From positions 228,513-292,512 of the forward strand of contig JAIWNE010000036.1 in assembly GCA_025331445.1 (NCBI GenBank): a DNA stretch of 64,000 nucleotides. Direction: 5' to 3'. The notes beneath the pieces were generated by a model. The model worked only from the letters and a program-made list of their open reading frames with translations, ran no database searches and had not been told where the DNA came from. Below are positions 21,851 to 33,971 of the stretch, in pieces (position 1 is the stretch's first letter; each line of letters starts with the position of its first letter). The stretch is from Blakeslea trispora (Eukaryota; Mucoromycota; Mucoromycetes; Mucorales; Choanephoraceae). The translations under genes were made by a program, and so were the position numbers.

Positions 21851-23719
21851 AAACTATGTTATAGCAAAGATGAAAAAGTATTAAAAGAGCTTTCTAACCA
21901 TATGCATATTATCTATGTACAACCATTCCTTGTGAGATAGTCACAATATTTCAAAAAAGACCAATTTTCAGGGCGAAACTTTCGACATATATCTCTACAG
22001 TGTTTTAAGGAAAACTATTTACCTATTTTGAAGCGTTTCTTCCTGCATCAGTTCGTTAAAGATGTTAAGCACCGTAGAATGTAACTGAATTTACCTGTTT
22101 TTGAACTCTCTATTGATAACTATACCAAAAAGCTTATTTGAAAATACAAGTATGGAACAGTTCATTAAAGTAGCCAGGTAGCCGAATCTCATCAAGCTCA
22201 GCATACAGTAGTCTGAAACAGTAAAAAACTATATGAGGCATTTCAATACTGAAGAGGATGCGAAAGAAAAATTCACAACATAAAATGAAAGTGGCGTTTC
22301 AAAACGTCAGGGGAAAAAGAAAGAGAGGACCAGGCCTAGATGTGAGCCTAAGTAGTCTTTTTGCAGCCGCCAGAGCCGAGGACACTATAGTAACAGAGAG
22401 CTGGAATACGTTGGGTGCATCAGTAAAAACTATTAGTTGTCAATTTAAAAGTAATTACACATTTTGATTTAGTACCACTGAGTTTTCAAGTGCTAATTCT
22501 GTCGAACAGAATAATATACAACCTGAGAATGCGATAGCGGAAGAAGCCTTGTCAGAAGAAGAATATTTAAATGATAAATAATTATATAGCGTACTCAACA
22601 GATAATTTTCGAGCAAAGTACTTATGATCCAGAAAAAGTAGATGTTATTATGACAGGGTTTACTTTCAAAAACTTGAATCTGAGCAAATATATAAAAGCT
22701 GTCTGTTCTTGTTGAGCGAGCCATGTTACTTTCCAATTCTGCTTCAGAACAAGCGGGAATCAATGCAAGAACAGCTCAGGGATTTATAAAGCGAATGGAC
22801 AATGATCTAGAATGAGATATATACTGCAAGCTTACGAACAAAGTCAATCGTGATGAATCTCAACTACAGGAAGAGCATAAGTATTCTCTAATCATCTTTT
22901 CGGTGAGTAACCTCAAGCAACAAGAACAAATGCTGTTGATAGCCTTACCGCAACAATCGGGGACTTTAGTTTGAAAGAGTCTCAGGTACGTATGCACTTT
23001 CATAAAAGATCAATATAACTTGACATTTAAGCGGATCACTTGTCGTCCTGTGGCTAACGACTCTGAAAAAAAAACGCGCATCAAGAGGAAAGAGCGGGTC
23101 GAGAAATAATCTCAGACGGATATGGATTATCTAAGTAATTACGTCTTCTTGAATGAGGTTGCATTCAATATCAAAATGAAGGCCTTTGACGGGAAGATCT
23201 ATGTGCACTCACTTCGTTCACTCTTTATGTACACCCCGCTCTAATTTCCTTGACATGATAGTAATCATTACACACCCCCAACTTTTTGTCCACTCTGTAA
23301 AAAAGAAAAAAAAAAAGAAAAGGATATAGTTCAGTCAATGTAGTCACTTGTTTACTTTTTATTCAATTGTTATAGCTTCTTTGTTAAAGTTTGTTTGTCT
23401 TTTAGAGAATTGGTGCCATTTTTCCCAATACACGCCGTACTCTTCTTTCCTCTTCAAGTAGTAATAATACACTGTCGACAAGTTTGTTTGGTTAATCCTC
23501 AAACTAATTGCATACCAGTGCAAGTTGTGTCCATTTTGAAGATGAATTGCCACAGGCTTGGACTTGTTTTTGGCACTTTAAGAGGCATGGAAGTCAAGGG
23601 AGGATTTATCGCAGGATGGTCTAATTCAGTGGAGGGATATACACAAACTGCGACATCATATGTGTCTGCTATAACTTAAGTGCAGTCAGGTCCGTAGAAC
23701 CATTCAGCTATTTCTTTCT
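21851..23719. other. Gene-poor spacer with decayed fragments
   Basis: About 1.9 kb with only short frames (for example 22258-22467 on plus, 22455-22763 on minus), none with recognisable domains or good splice connections. Probably old transposon debris. Confidence 0.4.
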
Positions 23720-25463
23720 TCTTTATTCCTTTTTTGATGGTTTCTTATAATCTCTTAATTTGGGATGTAGGAAAGTGTTTTTCGTATATTGATTTAAGTT
23801 TTTTATAAGTTTCAAGCATTTCTTATCTGACCTCAAGATATCGGTTACCATCTTCATAACTAGGGCCGTTCCTGTTGACCAAGAAAGCAATAGCCCGGAA
23901 GCCACAGTTTCCATCTCCTTCAGGATCGAGATATCCAGTAATATCGGATTCTTTGATTGAAGGGCTAAGTATACTGCGAACAGCTTGACTAATATTATCC
24001 TGAGAGCGCTTGTTTGGTATATATTGCATGTCAAAAACAAAATCGTTTTTTCCGTAACTGACTTGGCTAATGGCTCTCTTTTTAATCTTCAGTTCTGCTT
24101 TTTGCATATAAACTAGCTATCTGCAATTATGTTTCTAAAATCCTGGAGCTTACGTTTGGTTTCTTCTTTTTCTTTAAAGGCTACCTCCATCTTCTTCGTT
24201 TTCAATTGAGCCTCTTTTGAATCTTCTTCTTCTTTTTTCAGCAATGCTCGTAATGAGTCAAATTACGCTTTACGTTTTCCGGTCTTCCTTTTACACTGAC
24301 TCATGTTCTTGGAGGAAAAACTTCTTCAACTCTTCTGATCTCAGCATTTTTCATAGCTTTATCAACAGAATCAATCAAGTTTCTTTTATCTTGTTCAGAC
24401 TCAAGAGACTCGTATAGTTCTATGAGCTTAGTAGCTGCGCTAAATATGGGAAAGCTCATACTTCTTTTGCTTGATCTGCGTATGGTTTTAGGAGACTCCG
24501 TAGTTGCATTGATGATTGTACAATCATCAGCTTCTTTGTTTTTGCACTTCCATATTTCTCTATCTTCATCTTCTTTCAAATCTATGAAATGCTCTATTAG
24601 TTCTTATTCCTTCAAAACACCTCGTATCTTTAATTACCGTCCTGTATCTGCATTTCAAGGACTTCATTGTTATTTTCATCACTGACTAGAGTATCTTCTA
24701 TTTGTGTCCAGGTAATCATTTCTTGAAAACAATTTAATAACTGTTAAATATATCCTACCAAAACCAAACCATGCTTACCTTTATTACCCTCATCATGATT
24801 GAATCTCCATCTTTGGGGAGTTATGCTGATGGGAACTTTGCTTGATTCTAAGCTCAACATTTGTTTGCAATGAAGGTTGTAATGAAATTTAATTGGGCAT
24901 AAACAGTCTTTGAAGACAATAGGGCTTTCAGCAGAGCGAATTTCGACAAACTCTCTGAATACTTTGTTTACAGCAAAGGAATATATTTTGGTAACCAAAG
25001 GACGGATCGTTTCAAAAACTTCTTCTTCATAAGCATACAAACTACAATACGAAAGCATTTCTTCGTTTTTCTTGATTTCCAAATCATCTTCCTTTTCATC
25101 TAAGAGTGACTCTTTAGTACAAAGTATATCATTAAAGAATTTTGAATAGTTACCCTCTGTTTGTACCATTGATGAATTTTCTCTGTTGTTATAACAATAG
25201 TACCAGAAGTAGATTTTAGGTAGCTTTTGAGTGAAGAATGACTACTTTCCACTCTATTGGAAGACCAATTTCTCATGTGAGGTAACTTATGTGTATGGAA
25301 AGCCGTTCACATCTCTGCTTCTTCCATTTTACTAAACATGTAACGATTAGTAGTTATTTCTTCAAGCATATTTCACCTACCTTTCAATGAATTCAATCGC
25401 TTTTTTCTTTCCTTCTTTACTGACATAATTTAAAGGAGAAGGAGTACCATCGGCTTGCCATGC
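23720..25463 (-). pseudogene. MULE-type transposase relic with C-terminal OTU protease domain
   Basis: On the minus strand the order of protein-like blocks is: QADGTPSPLNYVSKEGKKK near 25450; LPHMRNWSSNRVESSHSSLK near 25250, the 'R-E-S-H-S-LK' block seen after the DDE core of Mutator-like transposases; an open stretch 25169-24744 whose end has CLCPIKFHYNLHCKQ and ITPQRWRF, resembling a degraded SWIM zinc finger; a coiled, charged stretch (24579-24301); then LDPEGDGNCGFRAIAFLVN (23823-24107 frame), the OTU-domain box with the catalytic Cys after DGN. Frames are broken by many stops. The catalytic DDE part is not visible. Family inference from block order; moderate certainty. Confidence 0.55.
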
Positions 25464-26585
25464 CTAAAAAAGACAAGGGAAAGCAGAAGTCTGAAAAGAC
25501 TTTGAGACATATCCAAAAGGTTGTTGCTAGTGAACGGGGTGCTATATTCAAGTCTGAAGATGCAAAACTCGATCTAGATCCTCTACGAGTCTCAAGATTT
25601 CACTTTTTCTGGCACAGACAATGACATTGTAAGAATGTCAGAATCGGTACCTGTTCCACTTGAATGATATGTCTATCACTTGAAGCTCCACAACCGTTTC
25701 GCTGCTTTGACTGAGCAAAGTGAACCTAAATTCCAACCATTGCCTGAATCAAAGACAGTCTCGGCTGAAGATGATGATTTTGCAAGTAGAAATTTCCATT
25801 ACAGACACGAGTTGGCGTTGATGAAGAAAAATAGTTTGTAAGTCGCTGAAGCAGAAGCAGCATTATCACGCCAAAATTTCACTACTGTTAAGAATGAAGA
25901 GGATGTTTGGAATAGGTACAGGTGTTTTCGAGATAACAAGAATGTGGTGACAAGCTTCTACCAGAACACCAAGATGAAGAAGGGTGATATGAAAAGAGAA
26001 ATATTTATGAAGAAGTCAAAAGACCGTACTCGTGCTCGAGAACGTCTTTGGTTGAACCCTAAAGTAGAAGCAGCCAAAGATCGAAAAGGCAAGAAGAAAG
26101 TGAAACCTCAGTCATCTCAGAAGCAGTTGGTTATGATGATTGATGATAGAGGTGTGGATGTTGGCTCTAGAATTAGACGGCACTTGCGCTATGGCGATAC
26201 TTCGAAACAGGATAACCATGCCTGCTACACAACAGTCAGCATCATCAACGAAAACAATACGTCGCGAACTTGTGTCTATTGCTTTCACAAACCTCAACAT
26301 CCAAAGCATCTCATACAAGTGAAAGGCAAAACAATGTATAGAAACATGAAAGGCGTATTCCACTGTTTGAACCCTGAATGTCCATCTGTCAGGAATGGTC
26401 GTGGTGTAAACGGCCGTGACAAACTTACTGCTTTGGCTATTGCCATTTCTGGAATTACAACTTTGCTGTTCCAACAAACTCTTCCTGCTTTCACTCGAAC
26501 CATTAGTCACTCCAACACTAGATTTAATCACAAAACAGCATCCTTTTGTACAAGAAGCGGTGTAATGGCTGCACGCGAAGCCTGA
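25464..26585 (+). pseudogene. TnpB/Fanzor-like nuclease relic
   Basis: An ATG at 25464 opens MPKKDKGKQKSEKTLRHI, lost to frameshifts by 25610; further blocks follow (LHNRFAALTEQSEPKFQPLP) with a stop near 25840. From 25944 to 26585 a 213-aa frame is open. It holds MMIDDRGVDVGSRIRRHLRYG, likely the region around the first RuvC Asp, then ENNTSRTCVYCF and FHCLNPEC, a Cys-x2-Cys ... Cys-x4-Cys zinc finger, then NGRDKLTALAIAISG, where the Asp matches RuvC-III. This is the C-terminal order of TnpB/Fanzor proteins, RNA-guided DNA nucleases in the studied members. The head-to-head neighbour is the MULE/OTU relic. Disrupted at the 5' half; the nuclease end is better kept than in the copy at 1-450. Confidence 0.6.
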
Positions 26586-27233
26586 TGAGCAAGGCTGTAG
26601 GCGTCACATAAACTTTATCTATCTTGAGTACTAAATCTTCTCTCTCTCCCTGCAGACATGACAGCCGTGTCTTTCATCGATTATGAAGAATAGAGAAAAA
26701 GTCACTTCTCTTTTTAGGTAAAAAGAAAGCAAAACAAATCATTTATTCAAGCAAATTTGTCAAAGTGGTTAGCGCACATAACACGTTCTCAAAAGATTTG
26801 TTTACTTGACGTTTGAATCTAATAAAAAAACATTAGAAGAGAAATAGCTTATTTCTATCTTGAGCTGTAAGATTAGCAGCAAAAGAAGAAGGAAATGAAT
26901 GTGTGAAATAACTAAAATGCAAAGTGAAAAGAGAGAGTAACAATGAGGTTAAACAATTTGAGAAATATAGCCTAGTTTTTCGTTTGAATTACAATAAGTT
27001 TAACGGACGCAAACTAAAGAAAGAAAAAGAAGTTATGAACAGGTTGAGAGAAAAACTAACTTGAGTTATCATCATTTTATATTAAAATGGAAAGTGAAAG
27101 GTTTGTTTGCCGACTACCGATTTATATATTTTCTTTTCTTTTTTATCTTTACTTTTTTTTTTAGTACTCTTTGTTTAATTTAGAGAGAGAGAGAGAAAAA
27201 AAAGAAAGAAAAAGAGGGAGCCTATTGAATAAT
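26586..27233. other. Intergenic, upstream of the sorting nexin gene
   Basis: About 650 bp, AT-rich, ending in a GA-rich tract just before the ATG at 27234. No gene recognised. Confidence 0.5.
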
Positions 27234-29782
27234 ATGGACGAAGACTTATCCAGCACCACATTTACCCAAGCCAGCAACAGCTTCTTTATACCAACTCCAA
27301 TTAGGTCCATCTCATTCACAGTAGAAGAAGACCCCTGGAGTGCCTCAGGTTTTGATCCCGTTGATGAAATAAGGCAACCCTTGACCCAACCTCAGACTAT
27401 GGAAGGCGACGTGCTGGCCGAAGATATTACAGCTGCCAATGTGCTTGGTAATATTTGTACTCTTTCTTCTTTCTCTAAACAATAGAGTATTCACCTTTCT
27501 TTTTCTTTAGTCGGAGTCGATTTACCAGAGATATTTGACACAGCTTACATTCGTGCAGGACCGATAGGGGATCGAGTGAGTGTCGAATCATTGGAAATCG
27601 TTGTTGGTTTAGGCGGATTAGGTCCACACTTATTTGAGCAAGTAGGTAATACGATAGGACTCTTTTTATGTATGCATACGGAACAAGGGATCATTGACTT
27701 GCTCTTTTTCTCTCTCTTGCTTTTTTTTCTTCTCTAGATTGCCACTATTATTGTACCAGCAGGTGCTATCTATGTCACTCGTAACGAGTTTAACACGGCA
27801 CTTGCACTCGTGGGATGTGCTCAAAAGAATATGGGTAAACATGTGGTCTTACGTATACACAGAAGCATCCTTACATATTTGTTTATTCTTTAGATATTTC
27901 GCTCATGACAGTCTATCAACATCGCAATGGTACGTGAAGCATTCTGTTTAGTCGACACAATTGAAACCAACTAACCTATTCGTGATTTATAGATTTGCCT
28001 ATTCCGTCATTGCCCAGTTTGAACAACATTGCCATCAAACGCGCTAACCCACTTATGGGTTCAAACACAAAGACAAAGCAACAGAGCTATGACGATGATC
28101 CTTGGAGAGTGTCTTCTACACCTTCCAACAATAACATGTTCCCAATCTATCCAGAAAACAATACGAGCGGAGACAACAAGTCCAACAACACTGCAGTCTC
28201 TGGTCATGCTAACACAACTAAATCGCGTTCTGTATCAAACAATACCGTGACTACAACAATCACAACTGTAGTGCCAAGTCGATTGGTACCTGTGGAAGTC
28301 ATTACTGACAAAGTATCCACACAGGCACTGGTGAAATCATCTACTGAAAGCTATCAATGGTTTGCCGACCTTGATCAAATCACGGTCGCAGTGGCCGAAA
28401 AGGAGGCTTCTTGTTCACTCATCTCAACTATTGGGTACAAAGCAATCACCGCCAGACATCCGTCAGAAGACGATACAGTGACTTTTATTGGTTTTGGGAG
28501 ACCTTACTCAAGAGATATCCTTTTCGTATTATTCCCAGCCTACCACCCAAAAAATTATCTGGAAGTAAGTTTCTAGTGTCCCTCCTTTTCTCTTATATAC
28601 GAAAAACTGACTGATGCCTTTTTGTTTGTTTAGAAGACAATGCTTTTTTGGAGGAAAGATGTCAAGGTTTACAACGATTCATGAACTATATCATACGTCA
28701 CCCAGTTCTAAAGAATGACGAGCAAGTGGTTATATTCTTGACAGAACAGACCGTAAGCCAATAAGACATATATACACACTTGTCCAAAATAGCTTATCTC
28801 TGCAATTTTTTTGTTTTGACTTAGGAATTCTCTGCCTGGCGAAGAGCCAAATCTCCTGATTTGAACGAAGAGTTTATTCGAGCTAATCCACAAACCGATG
28901 AACTGGAAGCATTTATACCAAAGGATCTGGATGCTCAAGTAACAACCATTCAAAAAAGATTACCTAAATCTATTGAAAAGTACGATACACTTTGTTCAAT
29001 TATGGAACGCAATATCCGTCTAAATCAAGCTAGAGCTGTTGAAATGAAAAAGTATAATGACACACTAAAGTAAGTCTGCCCTTTTCTCTTCTTGATATCT
29101 TCTTTGGAAACAACTCATCCCTTCTCTCCCTCTCTTTTTTTTGTGTATGATAGAAAACTAGGCCAGATTGAACATGCTTGTTTCTCCTCTGAATGTCAGG
29201 CTTGCAATCAAGTTGTACAAGGCTATGGAAATGTCGGAAACTATATGGAGCAAGATAGTGCATTGATAGAAACTGAAATTTCTTCCACAACGACGGGTGT
29301 GCTCGAAAGCCTGAAGAGGCATCGAAACATCAGTATCTCCTTTCTCGAGATGTTGGACAGAAAATCAAAGTTGGATGCTAACCAGATCAACTCTCTCTCT
29401 CGAAAAATATCAGCAAATACAGCCAAAGTCAACCAGAACCGTGGAGTACCAGGTCTAGAATTTGAAGTGGAGAGATTAGACTTAGTGATCAAGTCGGTAA
29501 TGTCGAAATGTCAAATTATGATCTAACAGTATTCGAATTGATGATTATTTTGTTGTTGTTTAGGATACCGAAAAACTGATACATCAACAGAGAAGAGATA
29601 CTTATATTCGTTATTGTCTAGCTAGCGAGCTATCCTATCTGCACAAGCAACAAGCTTTTGTTTCCTTGCTTTATCAGAATTTTGTACATGAACAACTTCA
29701 GCATGCCCGCAAGACAGTAGATAACTGGAAGGCATTAGAAGCTCTTCTTTATGACCTGCCTAAACCTGAAGATTTTGTTTAA
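27234..29782 (+). CDS. MVP1: Sorting nexin, MVP1/SNX8 type, with an apparent one-base gap
   Basis: PX-BAR protein that binds PtdIns3P on endosomes and drives retromer-linked or independent recycling. Exons: 27234-27447, 27511-27641, 27738-27834, 27894-27929, 27993-28564, 28634-28752, 28825-29069, 29154-29496, 29564-29782. The N-terminal part has the helical block GVDLPEIFDTAYIRAGPIGD typical of Mvp1. The PX domain reads DQITVAVAEKE in one frame and FLFTHLNYWVQSN...RRRYSDFYWFWETLLKRYPFRIIPSLPPKKLSG in another, switching near 28400. The BAR region follows (EFSAWRRAKSPDL, coiled-coil helices to the stop). Adding one base at the switch makes every exon phase agree and yields 658 aa, so one base is missing, by mutation or sequencing error. 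Confidence 0.88.
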
Positions 29783-31190
29783 GCAATTCACTCTTTCTTT
29801 TTTTTTATACCCCTCTTTTTTCATTTCAAAAATAGCAACAGAAATGCTCTACTTTGTTAAACAAATAACCAATCAATTATTGCTTATCTTCTTATTCTAT
29901 CTTTACACTTTATCTGAGAACATTTTGTTCATTACTATTTTTTTTTGGATGAATGATATCTTGAAGCATCGGGTTTTGCTTTCAACTTTGCTCCCACATT
30001 AAGAAAATAAATATACTTATCAGCTCTTATTAGTTTTCTGCAAAAGTTATACATCTTGGAAAACTGCTCGACAAGGGCAAAAGTCTTTTTAGGTATCCTT
30101 TCCTTGAATATAAGCTTGTGTACTGTTTTCTCTTTTGCTGTAAAAAGGCAAATTGTCCTTTATTCAATATACATTTTCTAGCTCTATTTATACTAATGAT
30201 GGATCCCGCATCTTAACTAAGTGTTTACCTTACGTTGGCTCACAATGTACTTTCTGTTTATCTGTATAAGAACGTATCTCACCGTTAATCAATATGTCCA
30301 TATATGCTAACGACGTGATGGCTAATCTGACTTTATAATTTGTTATTGTTCCTAAAAAGGTCATTGTATACAACACTAAGCTTGGGGCAAAAACAACTAA
30401 GGCATTAGTCCTGTCAAGTTACTGGTCTCAAGACATACAACACCTGCGCAAGATCTAGTTATTTTTTTCTATTTTGCAAATCACATAAGCCGCTTCTACA
30501 CTTTGTTTGAATGCATACACAATTGTCTTATCTATATACTATATTCACATTTCTTATTGCTTTTTTTTTAATTATTTGTTTCTCAATTTTCTTTTGCAAT
30601 TTTTTTTTAATTTTAATCATAATAAATTTACAACACATTTAAAAATTTACTTAACATGCTCATGTCAAACTTGAAAAAGATCATAAGTAAACACTTCCTT
30701 ATTTGAAGCTGACCCGAGTTACACAAACCCGACGAGTCATTCGGTTAGGTCGAGTCGGTTATATGCTTAAAAAACAAAGTCGAGTCGAGTCGGTTTTTTG
30801 ACCCAACGGGTTTTAAGTCGAGTTGACTCGACCCGACTGCGATTCCTAGTTACGATTTACAATTGATACGTTTGCGGTGCTTTTGTGTAAAAAGTAGTGT
30901 AGCTGATAATATGTTGTAAAGTGTTCAATAGCCGAGACAGGTACTGTTGACGATACAATTGTTGACTGATAAGTTATATAATAAGGTAGTTGATTCTAGT
31001 TCTGATTCAATTCCAATTCCTGTTCTATTCAATTCCTTTTCTGATCTGTTCAGTTCTCAATTCAATTAGGTGCAAATCTTCGATTTAGAATGTATAACTG
31101 TCAATATTATATATAATATCAATTAACGATTAAATGCCTATTTATTTCAATTTTCTATTTCTTCTACATTTATGATTTTTCTAAGTCAAT
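29783..31190. other. AT-rich gene-free stretch
   Basis: About 1.4 kb with no gene. It contains a cluster of GTCGAGTCGG / GACTCGACCCGAC words at about 30707-30845 in otherwise AT-rich DNA. Confidence 0.5.
30707..30845. repeat. GTCGAGTCGG-word cluster
   Basis: GC-richer island with repeated short words (CCCGAGT, GGTCGAGTCGGTT, GTCGAGTCGAGTCGGTT, GAGTTGACTCGACCCGAC) in both orientations. Probably a fragment of a dispersed repeat or a degenerate hairpin. Confidence 0.5.
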
Positions 31191-31279
31191 TCTTATCTAA
31201 TTATTTGGGGTGACGTCGATGTCCGGGTACGTTCAGGTAAATGTCCGGCTCGGAATGTTGTAAACGTACCTCTAATAAC

Positions 31280-31450
31280 CACGCCATGTATCATAATGAC
31301 AACTCGCAATCCCTCCCTTGTGTTTACCTTGAATAAACCCAGATAAAAACCAAATATAACGCAATAGAAGACTGTAAAGACTATTGAATTATAAGAGAGA
31401 TAGACACAAAGAGTAGCGATAAAGTAATTAGGACTTGTTCTTTCAAAAGA
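31280..31450. repeat. Diverged direct repeat, copy A
   Basis: Shares an ordered series of words with 31955-32130: ATAATGACAACT, TGTTTACCTTTGA-like, AGATAGAAGACTGTAAAGACTAT, then GGCACTTGT / GGACTTGTTC and an AAGACA end. Same orientation, about 680 bp apart. May be relic LTRs or a duplicated non-coding block. Confidence 0.5.
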
Positions 31451-31954
31451 CAATGAAATGTATAATTTAAGAGAAAGAAAATTGATTTTTTTTTATTATA
31501 TTGAAATGCATCCGCTCTTTTATAGCTTTAGACATTTCTCATTACAACAGTTATTACTACAAATTCTACTTCTACAACTAATTCTAGACAACCAGAGTTT
31601 CTAAGAATAGAGATCAAGATTCAATTCAGACAATTACTAACAATTAATGCACTCTTCAACTTCAGATGAAACGATGAAACGGACCCTGAGTGTCAAAAAT
31701 GTCAGAATTAGAACAATAAAATAAAATAAAATTAAATAAGGGACATCAACAGAAAAAGGAAATAATTCGGATACCGCGACAATAGAAGCTACATCATAGA
31801 TATCACCATTATTCCAACACCGAGAAACGCAGAAAGGGGCATAGTACCAAAAATAGACAACATCCTTAATCATAGATCCAAGAAGTAACAGCAAGTATAA
31901 CCTCTAAAACCGCAGAGAACGACAGAAGCGAGCCAAATTCAACATGAACACATG

Positions 31955-32130
31955 TCAATAATGACAACTTTATTATCCTCCTATATGTTTACCTTTGATT
32001 CGAACAAGTGAAACAACAAAAAGAAATACAAAGGGAGATAGAAGACTGTAAAGACTATCAATTACAACAGGGAGAACAATAAGAAAATATAGAGACAATA
32101 GGCACTTGTACGCTTTAAAGACAGAATTTA
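31955..32130. repeat. Diverged direct repeat, copy B
   Basis: Partner of 31280-31450 (see that entry). Similarity is by eye over about 170 bp with many substitutions and small gaps. Confidence 0.5.
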
Positions 32131-33080
32131 AAGGTAGTAGGTAACAGTAAGTATATTTTTTTAAAACTTGGGAAAAAGTTATATCTATAAAAGATAAAAT
32201 ATTCTAATAATTGAGGCACGAAGCACTCTATTTAAAGAGACAGACTAATTACTTAGTCAATCCAATAATTTCTACAAAACACCAATAAAATAAATTCCAA
32301 TAGTGATTTCAACAATAGATCCATCGATCTAACAGACTTTCTTGAGAGCATCTCCAAAGTAAGAGACAACGCGAACAGAAGTAACCAAAGTATAGAGACT
32401 AAGCTGTCAATTGGCATAATAACAGAAATAATAGGTCGCCACTTCAAAGCATAAATTAATTTCTTGACAACAGATCAGACCAAAAAAAGAGAGTAACACC
32501 AGTAAATCAGAGAACAATAGATACTAATCAACCTAGTAGTGACACCAACTTCAAATAACAAAAATAGCCACAGAACATCAGGAACACCAATATAGATAGT
32601 ACAATAATCAACAGAGCTAAAGATAACAAAGAAAATAAAGAATAAAAAAAATATAGAGAACATACAAAATAAATAAAATACAGAATAAAAAATAAAATAA
32701 AGATAAACAATAAAAAAAATAAGAAACAGAGTACAATCAGGACAACCAGGAAGTACGGAACGAAAACAATGACAGAGTGTGTTACCAATTCAAAGACAAC
32801 AAAATGTAGAGTATTTAACAATCATAGACAAAGGAGAGAGAGATCAGAACACCGATATCAACTTGAGCACTTCAAACAGCGACAACTGTAGCTAGCTATT
32901 ACTTTATCAACCAAAGTAACACAATCCAGACTTGCACCAAAAGACAGCTACTCTTCATCATAACAACAGATCAACTTCTACACCTTCTCATAATCATACC
33001 AACAATACCAAGCATCTTGACACCTTAAGAGTACCAAAAAGCGACACAAAAACAAATCAGACACACGTCAATAATATCAA

Positions 33081-33152
33081 GGGTTGATGGTGAAGTGGTA
33101 TCATTCTCGCTTTGGGTGCGAGAGGCCCCGGGTTCAAACCCCGGTCGACCCC
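33081..33152 (+). tRNA. tRNA-Pro (UGG)
   Basis: 72-nt cloverleaf without an intron. Acceptor GGGTTGA pairs with TCGACCC (one G-T pair), D stem GTGA/TCAT, anticodon stem CTCGC/GCGAG with loop TTTGGGT so the anticodon is TGG and it reads CCA codons. The T stem CCGGG/CCCGG encloses TTCAAAC, the B box. A pol III terminator (TTTTT) follows within 4 bases. Confidence 0.97.
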
Positions 33153-33534
33153 ATTTTTAATCTTGCGTGGTAAAAGTTTTTATTCTTTTGGATGAAGCCA
33201 GGAACTGCTGTTACAGGACAAAGGATAGTTTTTTTGCAGTAACTTGAGAGAGAGAACAAATAGATATAACAGAGCAATCAGGCAGCAAGGTTATAAGTAA
33301 TGAGCACTAGGTTTTAAGTCGTCCGACTAGAGATATAAGTAAAGTAAAGAGAATAAAGTAATATAAAAGAAGAGATGTAATAAATGAATACAATGATCGG
33401 TTATAAGTATCAAGGGAACTAATAGCAATATGTGGATTTAGGTAGTGAATATGTCAAACTACAACCAAGCGTAAAGTAAATAAGAGAAATGTAAGTTGAG
33501 TTTATTAATAAGAGAAGATTAAAGAGTTTATATA

Positions 33535-33602
33535 CAGTAGTCGCTCTATTTAAGGGTGGAATTTTCAAGAATTTTGGCTACCCTTAAATAGAGCGACTAC
33601 TG
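33535..33602. mobile_element. MITE, CAGTAGTCGCT family, copy 2
   Basis: 68 bp; ends CAGTAGTCGCTCTATTTAAG / CTTAAATAGAGCGACTACTG are perfect inverted repeats of over 20 bp, with TA on each side (33533-33534, 33603-33604). Almost the whole element is a hairpin. Same family as 9754-9837 and 10101-10121. Confidence 0.88.
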
Positions 33603-33737
33603 TACTATTCTAAAAGAAGTCATGTTGGACTTGCAAACTAATGATTTAAACAGTCAAGTTAATGAGTCATCATGTATGGATTATTGATACATGTCTAATA
33701 GTTCTATTCATTATGATATGGAAAGTCAGAGAAGGAT

Positions 33738-33971
33738 TTAAGTAAAGTTGTTGCGTAATAAGAGATCAAGAGGAGCTGTCAAATGAGCAAAGTATCGAAT
33801 AGGAAATACAGAGTGGGATTCAAAGCAGCGAAAGGAAGTTAGAAAATAATTGTGCACTAGGAAAATTCCTGCGCGTAACAGCACCAAAGAAAGATAATCT
33901 AAAGGATTCAGAAAGATGTGTAGTAAGAGTCTGAGTAGTTTCTGGATCGACATGAGAAGCTGATTAGTCAT
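33738..33971 (-). pseudogene. Possible Ty3/gypsy pol fragment
   Basis: A 77-codon frame containing FPIRYFAHLTAPLDLLLRNN, which resembles the segment after the RT thumb of Ty3/gypsy elements ('Y-R-FI--FA-L-APL--LL-K'). No other pol motifs are nearby. Could be chance; it is the only coding-like text in this AT-rich island. Confidence 0.4.

Larger units (their letters stand above)
31191..33080. other. Strand-asymmetric AT-rich stretch upstream of tRNA-Pro
   Basis: The plus strand is dominated by A with little T over long runs, giving Leu/Phe/Ile-rich meaningless frames on the minus strand. It includes the two diverged direct repeats. No gene recognised. Confidence 0.5.

Noticed and set aside
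32253..32821. Hydrophobic minus-strand ORFs that look like membrane proteins
   Set aside because: Low-complexity Leu/Phe/Ile text caused by an A-rich plus strand; no start context, domain or splice support.
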